Source of the DNA: an uncultured Oscillospiraceae bacterium
Lineage (GTDB): Bacteria; Bacillota; Clostridia; Oscillospirales; Oscillospiraceae
Assembly (NCBI GenBank): GCA_934597585.1
Contig: CAKTSA010000007.1
Coordinates: 1 to 64,000, forward strand
Length of the DNA: 64,000 nt
Reading direction: 5' to 3'
Made by a program: the position numbers and the translations under genes. The notes under the pieces were generated by a model. That model saw only the letters and a program-made list of their open reading frames with translations. It ran no database searches and had not been told where the DNA came from. Shown one piece after another: positions 19,639 to 27,177 of the stretch (the stretch's first letter is position 1; each line of letters starts with the position of its first letter).

Positions 19639-19847
19639 TATTGTTCATACAAAAACCGTACCACGTCATTGGGTGAACAGTCAATGATCCGGCACAGCTT
19701 TTCCAGTGTGACCATGGTGATATTCTTGTTTTTCTTCAAAGCATCCAGCGTCTTGTTGTCAACGCCGCTTTTCAGCAGACGATACTGTGATATGCCTTTG
19801 CGCTGCATGGTCTCCCACAATGGGCTGTAATCGAATATGCTGTCCAC
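19638..19847 (-). CDS. Small Cro/CI-type HTH regulator
   Basis: The 69-residue protein is nearly all helix-turn-helix (WETMQRKGISQYRLLKSGVDNKTLDALKKNKNITM), like the YozG/HTH_26 family of small clostridial regulators. The start chosen is GTG 19847, just after AGGAAAGGGG. A longer reading from GTG 19913 would cover the promoter region. It is divergent from a 58-residue gene, and the shared intergenic palindrome ATTGTG-N8-CACAAT is a likely operator, so it may autoregulate. Confidence 0.8.
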   Translation of the reverse strand: MDSIFDYSPLWETMQRKGISQYRLLKSGVDNKTLDALKKNKNITMVTLEKLCRIIDCSPNDVVRFLYEQ

Positions 19848-19896
19848 CCCCTTTCCTGTAATAGATTCATTATAGAAATTTTTCTGCAAAACGGAT

Positions 19897-19926
19897 ATTG
19901 TGTATATATCCACAATGTTCTATAAT
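19897..19926 (+). promoter_or_regulatory. Promoter and palindromic operator between divergent small genes
   Basis: TTGTGT (19898-19903), 17-nt spacer, TATAAT (19921-19926). The inverted repeat ATTGTG-N8-CACAAT (19897-19916) covers the -35 and spacer. Confidence 0.6.
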
Positions 19927-19957
19927 GATTTTATCCGAAGAAAGGAACGAACAAACG

Positions 19958-20134
19958 ATGCCTGACTATGAAAAAATGTACCTCACGCTTTTTGCCGCCA
20001 CGGAGGATGTACTGGAGCTGCTGGAGCGTGACAAGGCCGCATTCCGAGAGCTGCTTCTGCCCGCCAGGATCCAGGCACTGCTGACACAGGCGCAGCAGGA
20101 GTGCGAGGATCTGTATGCAGGAAAAGACGCGTAA
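19958..20134 (+). CDS. Small acidic helical protein (58 aa), unknown
   Basis: ATG 19958 follows GAAGAAAGGAACG. The product is a short, acidic, probably all-helical protein (LFAATEDVLELLERDKAAF and ALLTQAQQECEDLY). I do not recognise the family. It is transcribed divergently from the small HTH gene and ends in a shared bidirectional terminator. Its size and helical pattern would suit a partner or anti-regulator of the HTH protein, but that is only an inference from position. Confidence 0.65.
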   Translation: MPDYEKMYLTLFAATEDVLELLERDKAAFRELLLPARIQALLTQAQQECEDLYAGKDA

Positions 20135-20167
20135 AAAAGATGAGCCGTTTGCACGGCTCATCTTTTT
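20134..20167. terminator. Bidirectional terminator
   Basis: AAAAAGATGAGCCG and its complement flank a TTTGCA-type loop, giving T-runs on both strands between the 58-aa gene and nfnB. Confidence 0.88.
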
Positions 20168-20180
20168 ATGTAGGCGTTGT

Positions 20181-21572
20181 TTACTTATTGCTCAGATACT
20201 CGTCGATGGACTTGGCGCCCAGCTTGCCGGCACCCATGGCCAGGATGACGGTGGCAGCACCGGTGACGGCGTCGCCGCCGGCATAGACCGCCTGGCGGGA
20301 GGTCAGGCCATCCTCGTTGACGATGATGCCGCCCTTCTTGTTGACCTCGAGACCCTTGGTGGTGCTCTTGATCAGGGGGTTGGGGTTGGTGCCCAGGGAC
20401 ATGATGACGGCGTCCACCGGCAGGTCGAACTCGCTGCCCTTCTTCTCGATGGGACGGCGGCGGCCGGAGGCGTCAGGCTCGCCCAGCTCCATCTCGATGC
20501 AGGTCATGGACTTGACGCAGTCCTGCTCGTCGCCGTTGATCTGGATGGGGTTATTGAGGGTCTTGAAGATGATGCCCTCTTCGATGGCGTGCTCCACCTC
20601 TTCGTGACGGGCGGGCAGCTCCTCCATGCCGCGGCGGTAGACCACCCACACCTCAGCGCCCAGGCGCTTGGAGCAGCGGGCGGCGTCCATGGCCACGTTG
20701 CCGCCGCCGACCACGGCCACCTTCTTGCCCTTCAGGTCCATGATGGGGGTATCGCTGTCCTCGCGATAGGCCTTCATCAGGTTGATACGGGTCAGGAACT
20801 CGTTAGCGGAGTAAACGCCCTTCAGGTTCTCGCCGGGGATGTGCATGAACATGGGCAGACCCGCGCCGGAGCCGATGAACACGGCCTCGAAGCCGTTCTC
20901 CTCCATCAGCTCGTCGATGGTGATGGTGCGGCCCACCACGGTGTTGGTCTCCACCTTGACGCCCATGGCCTTCAGGCCGTCCACTTCCTTCTGGACGATG
21001 GCCTTGGGCAGACGGAACTCGGGGATGCCGTACACCAGCACGCCGCCGGCCAGGTGCAGTGCCTCGAACACGGTGACCTCATAGCCCTTCTTGGCCAGGT
21101 CGCCGGCGCAGGTCAGACCCGCAGGGCCGGAGCCCACGATGGCCACCTTGTGGCCGTTGGACTCGGGCTTGGTGGGAGCCTCGGTGCTGTGGGCGTTGTG
21201 CCAGTCGGCCACAAAGCGCTCCAGACGGCCGATACCCACGGGGTCGCCCTTCTTGCCGCGGACGCAGTGCATCTCGCACTGGCTCTCCTGGGGGCAGACG
21301 CGGCCGCACACGGCGGGCAGGGAGCTGGTCTGATGGATCACCTGATAGGCACCCTCGTAGTCCTTCACCACGATCTTCTGGATAAATTCGGGAATGCGGA
21401 CGTTGACGGGGCAGCCGTCCACACAGGGATGGTTCTTGCAGTTGAGGCAGCGGGCAGCCTCGTCCAGGGCCTGCTCCTCGGTGTAGCCCAGGGCCACTTC
21501 CAGGAAGTTTTTATTGCGGACATTGGGGTCCTGAGAGGGCATCTCGTTCTTCTTCAAGCTCATATTCGCCAT
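20181..21572 (-). CDS. nfnB: NfnB / GltA-like NADPH flavoprotein subunit
   Basis: The 463-residue protein has an N-terminal ferredoxin-like Cys cluster (AARCLNCKNHPCVDGCPVNVRIPEF). Next are GxGxxG dinucleotide folds for FAD (VAIVGSGPAGLTCAGDLAKKG) and NADPH (VAVVGGGNVAMDAARC), and the C-terminal AGGDAVTGAATVILAMGAGK flavin motif. It is the size and layout of the GltB-like subunit of NADH-dependent ferredoxin:NADP+ oxidoreductase; single-subunit glutamate synthase beta proteins look alike. The upstream partner gene supports NfnAB, which bifurcates electrons between NADH, NADPH and ferredoxin. ATG 21572 is preferred, 10 nt after AGGAGG; a GTG at 21578 would overlap the upstream stop. Confidence 0.88.
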   Translation of the reverse strand: MANMSLKKNEMPSQDPNVRNKNFLEVALGYTEEQALDEAARCLNCKNHPCVDGCPVNVRIPEFIQKIVVKDYEGAYQVIHQTSSLPAVCGRVCPQESQCEMHCVRGKKGDPVGIGRLERFVADWHNAHSTEAPTKPESNGHKVAIVGSGPAGLTCAGDLAKKGYEVTVFEALHLAGGVLVYGIPEFRLPKAIVQKEVDGLKAMGVKVETNTVVGRTITIDELMEENGFEAVFIGSGAGLPMFMHIPGENLKGVYSANEFLTRINLMKAYREDSDTPIMDLKGKKVAVVGGGNVAMDAARCSKRLGAEVWVVYRRGMEELPARHEEVEHAIEEGIIFKTLNNPIQINGDEQDCVKSMTCIEMELGEPDASGRRRPIEKKGSEFDLPVDAVIMSLGTNPNPLIKSTTKGLEVNKKGGIIVNEDGLTSRQAVYAGGDAVTGAATVILAMGAGKLGAKSIDEYLSNK

Positions 21573-21574
21573 GA

Positions 21575-22417
21575 TCACTTTACCTCCTGCTTGTACAGAT
21601 TGCAGACCTCGTCATGCTTGCGCACCTCGAAGTCGTGATACATCTGATTGCGCTTGACAGCCAGATCCCAGTCCACCTGATGGCCGTCGAAGTCGGGGCC
21701 GTCCACGCAGGCGAACTTGGTCTCGCCGCCCACGGTCAGGCGGCAGCCGCCGCACATGCCGGTACCGTCGATCATGATGGGGCTCATGGACACGGTGGTG
21801 GGCACGCCGTAAGGCTCGGTGGTCTTGGAGACGAATTTCATCATGATCATGGGGCCGATGGCGAAGATCTCGTCATACACGTTGCCGGCGTCCAGCAGCT
21901 CCTTCAGCGCCTCGGTGACCAGGCCCTTCTGGCCATAGGAGCCGTCGTCGGTGCAGACCTTCAGCACGCTGGAGACAGCCTTGAACTTATCCTCCAGAAT
22001 GACCACGTCCTTGTTCTTGAAGCCCACCACAGCGTGGACCTCCGCGCCGCAGTCATGGAACTTCTTCAGAACGGGATACGCGATGGCGCAGCCGACGCCG
22101 CCGCCCACCACGCAGACCTTCTTCTTACCCTCGGTCTCGGTGGGACGGCCCAGCGGGCCGACAAAATCGTGCAGGCAGTCGCCCTGCTGCTTGTGGCTCA
22201 GCTTCTCCGTAGTGGCGCCCACCGTCTGAACGATGATGGTAACGGTGCCCTTCTCGCGGTCATAGTCATGGATCGTAATGGGGATACGCTCACCATTCTC
22301 ATCCACGCGCAGAATGATGAACTGGCCGGGCTGCGCCTTCTTGGCCACCATGGGTGCCTCGATCTCATAGAGGATCACGGTGGGTTTCAGCGCTTCCTTT
22401 TTCACGATGCGATACAT
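21575..22417 (-). CDS. nfnA: NfnA-type FAD/NAD-binding subunit (sulfide/dihydroorotate dehydrogenase-like)
   Basis: The 280-residue protein has a ferredoxin-reductase-like fold. It carries an FAD-binding barrel (QPGQFIILRVDENGERIPITIHD), an NAD pocket (VCVVGGGVGCAIAYPVLKKF) and a C-terminal 2Fe-2S cysteine motif (GTGMCGGCRLTVGGETKFACVDGPDFDGH). This matches the small subunit of the NfnAB transhydrogenase, also annotated as sulfide dehydrogenase beta subunit. It lies immediately upstream of nfnB and is almost certainly cotranscribed. ATG 22417 follows GAGGGAG. The complex would balance NADH, NADPH and reduced ferredoxin in an anaerobe. Confidence 0.9.
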   Translation of the reverse strand: MYRIVKKEALKPTVILYEIEAPMVAKKAQPGQFIILRVDENGERIPITIHDYDREKGTVTIIVQTVGATTEKLSHKQQGDCLHDFVGPLGRPTETEGKKKVCVVGGGVGCAIAYPVLKKFHDCGAEVHAVVGFKNKDVVILEDKFKAVSSVLKVCTDDGSYGQKGLVTEALKELLDAGNVYDEIFAIGPMIMMKFVSKTTEPYGVPTTVSMSPIMIDGTGMCGGCRLTVGGETKFACVDGPDFDGHQVDWDLAVKRNQMYHDFEVRKHDEVCNLYKQEVK

Positions 22418-22486
22418 ACTTACTCCCTCATTTCTGTTTTTTCCTTACCTGCGCCCTTTCCGCAGGCGTCTCCGGGAACTTTGTTT

Positions 22487-22515
22487 ATTTTATCACGAAC
22501 ATAGGACGCCGTCAA
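22487..22515 (-). promoter_or_regulatory. Promoter of nfnAB
   Basis: Minus strand: TTGACG (22515-22510), 17-nt spacer, TAAAAT (22492-22487). The leader before nfnA is about 65 nt. Confidence 0.7.
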
Positions 22516-22601
22516 TGCACATCTTACACACTTTTGACAAGAATTGCGGTGCAATTCGCCGGAGAAACAGCCTATGGACGGCCTGCGCCGGTCCCGGTCC
22601 A

Positions 22602-22630
22602 TTGCCTTCGGCGGGACGGGGTGGTATAAT
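22602..22630 (+). promoter_or_regulatory. Promoter of the 159-aa membrane protein gene
   Basis: TTGCCT (22602-22607), 17-nt spacer, TATAAT (22625-22630). Confidence 0.65.
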
Positions 22631-22659
22631 AAAAAAAGACTGGACAAGGAGGTCCGCTT

Positions 22660-23139
22660 ATGCTTTTTCTGATAGAATGTGCCGCTGCCTGCGTATTATT
22701 TACGGCTACGCTGGAGCTGCTATGTGCGAAGCGGCGGGAGGCTTTTGTCAATGACTATCCGCCTGTTGTGATAGACCGGCTGCGTGAGCTGCACATGGTT
22801 GCGGAGAAACCGCCGGCGAAAAAGGGCGCCGTCATCCGCAAAGCGTCCGCGATCCTGGTTTACGCCGCTCTGTTTGCCCTTGTTCTGCGGTTCATCAACG
22901 GCATCACCACATTTGCAGAAGCGGCTCGGACCGCATATCTTCTGTGGCTGGTGGTGGATTGGTACGACTTCCTGGTGGTGGATATCCTGCTGGCACCTTT
23001 TGATAAGTTCTACAAGCTGGCGCAGGTAAGCCCGGTTGAGCCTTCGGCTGTTTGGTTTCACTGCAAGGCCAGCCTGAGGGGCATGGTGCTCGGCCTGATC
23101 TTTGCGCCGCTCGTCGGCCTTATTGTAATAGTGCTGTAA
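22660..23139 (+). CDS. Small polytopic membrane protein, unknown
   Basis: The 159-residue protein has about four hydrophobic segments, at residues 1-20, 65-82, 92-112 and 138-158. Conserved-looking positions include the aromatic/acidic block LLWLVVDWYDFLVVDILLAPF in the third helix. A cytosolic basic loop (EKPPAKKGAVIRKAS) links helices 1 and 2. I do not recognise the family. ATG 22660 follows AAGGAGGTCCGCTT. The gene is monocistronic, with its own promoter and a terminator shared with the convergent Crp gene. Confidence 0.78.
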   Translation: MLFLIECAAACVLFTATLELLCAKRREAFVNDYPPVVIDRLRELHMVAEKPPAKKGAVIRKASAILVYAALFALVLRFINGITTFAEAARTAYLLWLVVDWYDFLVVDILLAPFDKFYKLAQVSPVEPSAVWFHCKASLRGMVLGLIFAPLVGLIVIVL

Positions 23140-23145
23140 AGAAGA

Positions 23146-23189
23146 AAGCTCCCGCCCGGTGCGTAAGGCCCGGACGGGAGCTTATGCTT
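23146..23189. terminator. Terminator between convergent genes
   Basis: AAGCTCCCG with an inner CCCGG stem pairs with GGCCCGGACGGGAGCTT; short T-runs lie on both sides. Confidence 0.75.
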
Positions 23190-23190
23190 T

Positions 23191-23829
23191 TTACGGCAGC
23201 GTCACCTGGCGGCCGGTGATGGTCACCAGCATTTCCTCCCGCATTTTCTTCAGCTCACGCATCATGGCGCTGCGGTCGGCGGAGATATAGTCCGCCAAGG
23301 CGCTGAGGGAGAAGGGCAGCTGGAAGGACCGGCCCCGGCCCTTGGCAGCCTGCAGTTGGAAGTAGCGCAGCAGCTTCTCCCGGATGGAACGGCGGCTGAG
23401 GACCTCCACCCGCTCGGACAGGGACATGGCCTTCTCCGTCACCAGATGGAACAGGTTCTCCACCATGCGACCGTGGCAGGGGCAGGCGTGTTCACAGCGG
23501 CGCAGCACCGCCTCGTCCCGCAGAAAGCTGATCTGGCAGGGCGTAACGGCCCGCACCAGCAGGCTGTCGTCCCCCGCCGCCTTGAACATCATCATTTCGC
23601 CGAACACGCCGCCGGGCGCCAGGTGCTCCAGAATGGCCCGGCCGCCCTCCCGGTCGATCCGCTCCACCACGGCGCTGCCCTGGGTGACGATGCCCAGTTG
23701 TCTCCGCCGGTCGCCAAAATCATAGACTACATCGTCGGGCCGGAAGCGCTGCTCATACACCCCCAGACACGCGCGCATGGTCTGGTACTCCTGGGGGCTG
23801 ACGCCCTCCAGCAATGGGGAACTTACCAT
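23191..23829 (-). CDS. Crp/Fnr-family transcriptional regulator
   Basis: The 212-residue protein has an N-terminal cyclic-nucleotide-binding-like beta barrel (about residues 15-115, DVVYDFGDRRRQLGIVTQGSAVVERID and LAPGGVFGEMMMF). A long dimer helix follows, then a winged HTH with recognition segment LADYISADRSAMMRELKKM. The cysteine pair in CEHACPCHGRM could bind metal or sense redox, but it is not the FNR N-terminal cluster. The gene lies 20 nt after the PAP2 gene, probably in one transcript, and a perfect CRP-type palindrome overlaps the transcription start of that operon. Negative autoregulation is therefore likely (inference). Confidence 0.88.
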   Translation of the reverse strand: MVSSPLLEGVSPQEYQTMRACLGVYEQRFRPDDVVYDFGDRRRQLGIVTQGSAVVERIDREGGRAILEHLAPGGVFGEMMMFKAAGDDSLLVRAVTPCQISFLRDEAVLRRCEHACPCHGRMVENLFHLVTEKAMSLSERVEVLSRRSIREKLLRYFQLQAAKGRGRSFQLPFSLSALADYISADRSAMMRELKKMREEMLVTITGRQVTLP

Positions 23830-23849
23830 ATCGTTTGCCTTCTCTCTTG

Positions 23850-24515
23850 TTAATCTCTCTGTAAACGCAGGGAAAGTGCGGCGTCCCGCCGCTTTCCGAT
23901 GACGCGGTATACGATGAAATAGGACACCAGGCCCCAGGGGATGGCCGCCAGCACGTCGATGAGGGCGTGCTGCTTCACCAGCAGCGTGGCGGCGATGATC
24001 ACCAGGCCATAGGCCGCGGCGGCCCAGCGCCAGCCGGTCTTCCGCAGTCCCGGCGTCTCCCAGACAGACAGCACCGCCGCGACGACGCCCAGCACATGGA
24101 CGCTGGGGAACACGTTGGTGTTGGTATCCAGGTCATAGGTCAGCTGCACCGCCCAGGTGAAGATATCTGTCACCTGCAGGTCCGCCGGACGCAGCTCCTG
24201 GCAGTTGGGCACCAGCACACAGAATATGGTGGCGCTGAAAAAGGAGATGGCCAGCATCCAGATATACCGGCGGAAGCCCTCGGCGTCCTTCAGGATCAGA
24301 TAGACGCCCAGCACCGCCAGCAGGGGGCTCCAGCTCATGTAGAACACAATGAAATATGGGCAGAACGGGATCCAGGCGTCCAGCGGCGTCTGCGTGGTCC
24401 AGTAGGGGCCGTCGACGAATGCCTCGATGGTGAAGAACGCCGCCAGATACAGCGGCAGGAACAGCCCCCACCACATGTGGGGATGGTCCTTGATAAAGGT
24501 TTTGACAACTTGCAT
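23850..24515 (-). CDS. PAP2-superfamily membrane phosphatase
   Basis: The 221-residue protein has about six membrane helices. Its C-terminal half has the acid-phosphatase pattern NVFPSVHVLG and, after a helix, LLVKQHALIDVLAAIPWG; the SxH and HxxxD parts match PAP2 motifs 2 and 3. Family members dephosphorylate lipid phosphates such as phosphatidic acid or undecaprenyl pyrophosphate, or act in inositol-lipid metabolism; the substrate cannot be fixed here. ATG 24515 follows AAGGAGGGTATC. Longer upstream reading crosses the promoter and operator, so it was rejected. It is first gene of the operon with the Crp/Fnr regulator. Confidence 0.85.
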   Translation of the reverse strand: MQVVKTFIKDHPHMWWGLFLPLYLAAFFTIEAFVDGPYWTTQTPLDAWIPFCPYFIVFYMSWSPLLAVLGVYLILKDAEGFRRYIWMLAISFFSATIFCVLVPNCQELRPADLQVTDIFTWAVQLTYDLDTNTNVFPSVHVLGVVAAVLSVWETPGLRKTGWRWAAAAYGLVIIAATLLVKQHALIDVLAAIPWGLVSYFIVYRVIGKRRDAALSLRLQRD

Positions 24516-24528
24516 GATACCCTCCTTG

Positions 24529-24558
24529 ACACTGTGACAATTGTCACAGTGTATTGTA
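24529..24558 (-). promoter_or_regulatory. CRP-type operator at the PAP2-crp promoter
   Basis: A perfect 24-bp palindrome (half-site ACACTGTGACAA, 24529-24540, mirrored at 24541-24552) contains TGTGA-N6-TCACA, the CRP consensus. TACAAT (24558-24553, minus strand) lies directly upstream, so the palindrome covers the start site, a repressing position. The -35 box is poor. Confidence 0.78.
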
Positions 24559-24783
24559 CCACCATGTGGAAAAAATACTACCCCTGAAATCGTGAATTTT
24601 TTGCAAAGCTTTTGGGGTTGCGGGACACTCTGCTGTAAATGCTCCCGGCTGTGCTTTTTTGCACACAAAAATTACCAATGCCGCAAAGCGCATATTGGGC
24701 GGATATGAGGGAAATCTAGCATTGCGATACCCAATCGACAAGCATTTCACTTGCTTGACAACACACGAAAGGAGATTACAATC

Positions 24784-25047
24784 ATGTCTGCTAAGAACAC
24801 CAACAAGCTGAACATCCCCGAGGCCCGTGCCGCTATGGATAAGTTCAAGATGGAGGCCGCCAATGAGGTGGGCGTCAACCTGAAGAACGGCTACAACGGC
24901 GACCTGACCAGCCGCGAGGCCGGCTCCGTCGGCGGCCAGATGGTCAAGAAGATGACGCCCATACGAACAATGAGTTTTGTGAGGGCGGACAGAACAGCCA
25001 TAGGACACCAGGTGGAAATAACATACATAGCGAATATCACGATATAA
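24784..25047 (+). pseudogene. 5' part of an alpha/beta-type small acid-soluble spore protein, interrupted by an integrative element
   Basis: Codons 1-57 encode most of an alpha/beta-type SASP, with signatures EARAAMDKFKMEAANEVGV, YNGDLTSREAGSVGG and MVKKM. SASPs coat and protect spore DNA and are degraded by GPR on germination. After ATG at 24952-24954 the frame runs into element sequence for 30 unrelated residues. The missing end (IESYEKNL) is at 46607-46633, beyond the element. ATG 24784 follows AAAGGAGATTACAATC. A weak sigma-G-like match, GCATA (24690-24694), 17 nt, AAATCTA (24712-24718), lies upstream. Codons 1-57 joined to the remnant give a 65-residue SASP. Confidence 0.92.
24944..24955 (+). 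repeat. Left attachment-site core (attL)
   Basis: TCAAGAAGATGA, identical to 46596-46607. It lies in the SASP reading frame (V-K-K-M). Everything to its right is element DNA. Confidence 0.85.
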
Positions 25048-25162
25048 CAAGGACGTAATCGACATTTACGAGAGCCGCGCTCATTTCATCAAAGTTTATC
25101 TGAAATTCCTTGTCGAATTTTGTATTTTATCAGTTATAACTTATATTTTTGTAATTTCTCCA

Positions 25163-25191
25163 TTGAGTTTCAATCGTAAATGTGATATACT
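25163..25191 (+). promoter_or_regulatory. Promoter of the DUF4143 ATPase gene
   Basis: TTGAGT (25163-25168), 17-nt spacer, TATACT (25186-25191). Confidence 0.6.
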
Positions 25192-25222
25192 GTGGTCAGC
25201 CACGGAAGGAGGGTGAAGTTTT

Positions 25223-26437
25223 ATGATTAAACGCGAACTGTATATGAGCCGTATCCGTCCGTTCATCGGAACGGAGCTGGTCAAGGTCATGACCGGTATC
25301 CGCCGCTGCGGAAAGTCGGTCATGTTGGAGCTGATCAAACAGGAACTCACGGAGTCCGGTGTCAGCCCGACGCAGTTTATCTCCATCAACTTTGAAGATA
25401 TGGGCTATTCCCACCTGCAAACCGCGCAGGCGCTGCACGACGAGATCACCAAGAGAGCCGCAGAAATAGAGGGCAAGGTCTATTTGTTCTTTGACGAAAT
25501 ACAGGAGGTCAAGGACTGGGAGAAGTGCATCAACTCTTTCCGCGTTTCTCTGGATTGTGACATTTATATCACCGGCTCCAATGCAAAGTTGCTGTCCGGT
25601 GAGCTTGCGACCTATTTGGGTGGACGCTATGTGGAGTTTGTGATCTATCCGTTCTCATTCGGGGAGTTCATGGAGCTATATCGCTCGATCACACCCGATG
25701 CGTCCATCCAGCAGTGTTTCCAAAAGTACCTGCTTGCCGGAGGAATGCCCTACCTCGCAAACCTCCGCTATGCGGATGCGCCGTCCAAGCAATATCTTCA
25801 CGATCTGTTCAACTCTGTCCAGCTTAAGGACATCGTGAAACGGAATAAAATCCGGGATGTTGATCTGCTGGAACGAATCATTGCCTATGTGATCGCCAAT
25901 GTGGGAACGACCTTCTCTGCGACCTCGCTTGCGAAGTTCCTGAAAAACGAGCAGCGCACCGTTGCCCCGGAAACGATCCTGAACTATATCAAATACTGCT
26001 GCGAGGCGTACCTGTTCTATCAGGTGAAGCGGGAGGATTTGCAGGGCAAACAGATCCTTACCTCCAACGAGAAGTATTATATTGCCGATCACGGCATCCG
26101 CGAGGCTGTTTTCGGCGGCAATATGCGGGACATCAATCTCATTCTGGAGAATATCGTGTATCTGGAATTGCTGCGTCGGGGCTACGAAGTAACTGTCGGC
26201 AGAACAGGCGATAAGGAAATTGATTTTGTATGCGACAAGCGCGGCGAAAAACTGTATGTTCAGGTCACTTACCTGCTGGCATCGGAAGAAACGGTCAACC
26301 GTGAGTTTGGCGCGTATGATAACATTCGAGACAACTTCCCGAAGTACGTTGTTTCTCTCGATGAGTTCGATATGAGCCGAAACGGGATCAAGCACCGGAA
26401 TATCCGCGATTTCCTATTAGCTGAGGAATGGAACTAA
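25223..26437 (+). CDS. AAA-type ATPase with C-terminal DUF4143 domain
   Basis: The 404-residue protein has Walker A in MTGIRRCGKSVMLE (about residue 25-35), Walker B in KVYLFFDEIQEV, and sensor-1 in DIYITGSNAKLLSGELATYLGGRY. Its C-terminal half is DUF4143 with a restriction-nuclease-like end (KEIDFVCDKRGEKLYVQVTYLL). Such ATP-binding proteins are very common in clostridial and archaeal accessory regions and their cellular role is not established. ATG 25223 follows GGAAGGAGGG. It is the first gene inside the left end of the element, with its own promoter and a strong terminator. Confidence 0.9.
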   Translation: MIKRELYMSRIRPFIGTELVKVMTGIRRCGKSVMLELIKQELTESGVSPTQFISINFEDMGYSHLQTAQALHDEITKRAAEIEGKVYLFFDEIQEVKDWEKCINSFRVSLDCDIYITGSNAKLLSGELATYLGGRYVEFVIYPFSFGEFMELYRSITPDASIQQCFQKYLLAGGMPYLANLRYADAPSKQYLHDLFNSVQLKDIVKRNKIRDVDLLERIIAYVIANVGTTFSATSLAKFLKNEQRTVAPETILNYIKYCCEAYLFYQVKREDLQGKQILTSNEKYYIADHGIREAVFGGNMRDINLILENIVYLELLRRGYEVTVGRTGDKEIDFVCDKRGEKLYVQVTYLLASEETVNREFGAYDNIRDNFPKYVVSLDEFDMSRNGIKHRNIRDFLLAEEWN

Positions 26438-26441
26438 GTAC

Positions 26442-26486
26442 GAAGCCCAGCATCACGTCAAACGGCGCGATGCTGGGCTTCTTTTT
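26442..26486 (+). terminator. Terminator of the DUF4143 ATPase gene
   Basis: A 13-bp stem GAAGCCCAGCATC/GATGCTGGGCTTC is followed by TTTTT. Confidence 0.88.
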
Positions 26487-26529
26487 GTTATACTTGTTTC
26501 TCTAGCAGTTCTGAGATTGCCATAATGTA

Positions 26530-26664
26530 TTATTGAAAGCTGCCAATCAAAAGCAACTGAATCAGCAAGAGAGCGAACGAGAAATCAATGAAAGGTGTTT
26601 TTAGGGTGACTGTAAATTGAATACGCCTAAGGAATGTGCGAATAGCCTTCAAAAAAGCTCTCAT
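26530..26664 (-). CDS. Small basic-hydrophobic peptide (44 aa), possible toxin
   Basis: ATG 26664 has GAAGGGGGA 6 nt upstream. The peptide begins with a basic amphipathic stretch (MRAFLKAIRTFLRRIQF) and ends in a hydrophobic segment (FALLLIQLLLIG). A near-consensus promoter is about 95 bp upstream, and the leader contains two short hairpins. Short membrane peptides with structured leaders are typical of type I toxin systems, but no antisense RNA gene is evident apart from the divergent relB promoter, and I do not recognise a named family. Confidence 0.5.
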   Translation of the reverse strand: MRAFLKAIRTFLRRIQFTVTLKTPFIDFSFALLLIQLLLIGSFQ

Positions 26665-26757
26665 GTGTATTCCCCCTTCAACAATACGTTCTCGCTCGTT
26701 CGCTTTGGACCTCTTTCGGTCTGGTGAGTCAGGAAGGGGGCTATCTGACTCAATTGC

Positions 26758-26786
26758 ATTATAGCATATTCATTATGAGTTCGCAA
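26758..26786 (-). promoter_or_regulatory. Promoter of the 44-aa peptide gene
   Basis: Minus strand: TTGCGA (26786-26781), 17-nt spacer, TATAAT (26763-26758). The leader contains GAGTCAG/CTGACTC (26726-26732 with 26745-26751). Confidence 0.65.
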
Positions 26787-26805
26787 GAAATGTAGTGACA
26801 ACGTA

Positions 26806-26834
26806 TTGACGCACATCCGCATTGTGGGTATACT
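26806..26834 (+). promoter_or_regulatory. Promoter of the relB-parE module
   Basis: TTGACG (26806-26811), 17-nt spacer, TATACT (26829-26834), 22 bp before the antitoxin start. Confidence 0.72.
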
Positions 26835-26856
26835 AAAGAAAAGGAGGGCTGCTACT

Positions 26857-27177
26857 ATGTCAGATATCAATGTGGCTTCCGCGCCGAAAACGGCCACGTT
26901 TCAGATGCGTATCAATCCGGAGATCAAGCAGGAGGCGGAAAATGTTTTTTCCGCCTACGGTCTGAGCCTGACGGACGCTTTTAATATTTTTCTCCAGCAA
27001 TCACTGAACAGCAAGGGATTCCCGTTCCTGCTGTCCCCTGAAAATGCGGAGTACATGAAATCCAAGGCTGCGGCGCAGCTCATGGCCGAGATCGACAAGG
27101 GCTGGAAATCTGCGGAAGAAGGGGGCTGGCTCTCACTGGAAGAAGTGGAGTCCCAGCTCGGACTGACGGATGAATAA
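26857..27177 (+). CDS. RelB/DinJ-family antitoxin
   Basis: The 106-residue protein begins with a ribbon-helix-helix segment (KTATFQMRINPEIKQEAENVFSAYGLSLTDAFNIFLQQSL), characteristic of RelB/DinJ antitoxins. An acidic C-terminal tail (EEGGWLSLEEVESQLGLTDE) would wrap the toxin. ATG 26857 follows AAAGGAGGGCTGCT. It overlaps the toxin gene by 8 bp, consistent with coupled synthesis. The antitoxin normally dimerises, binds its own promoter and neutralises the toxin. Confidence 0.9.
   Translation: MSDINVASAPKTATFQMRINPEIKQEAENVFSAYGLSLTDAFNIFLQQSLNSKGFPFLLSPENAEYMKSKAAAQLMAEIDKGWKSAEEGGWLSLEEVESQLGLTDE

Noticed and set aside
22534-22557. TTGACA followed by palindrome GAATTGC-GGT-GCAATTC as a promoter-operator
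   Set aside because: No -10 box at 16-18 nt. The real promoter for the downstream membrane-protein gene is TTGCCT-N17-TATAAT at 22602-22630.
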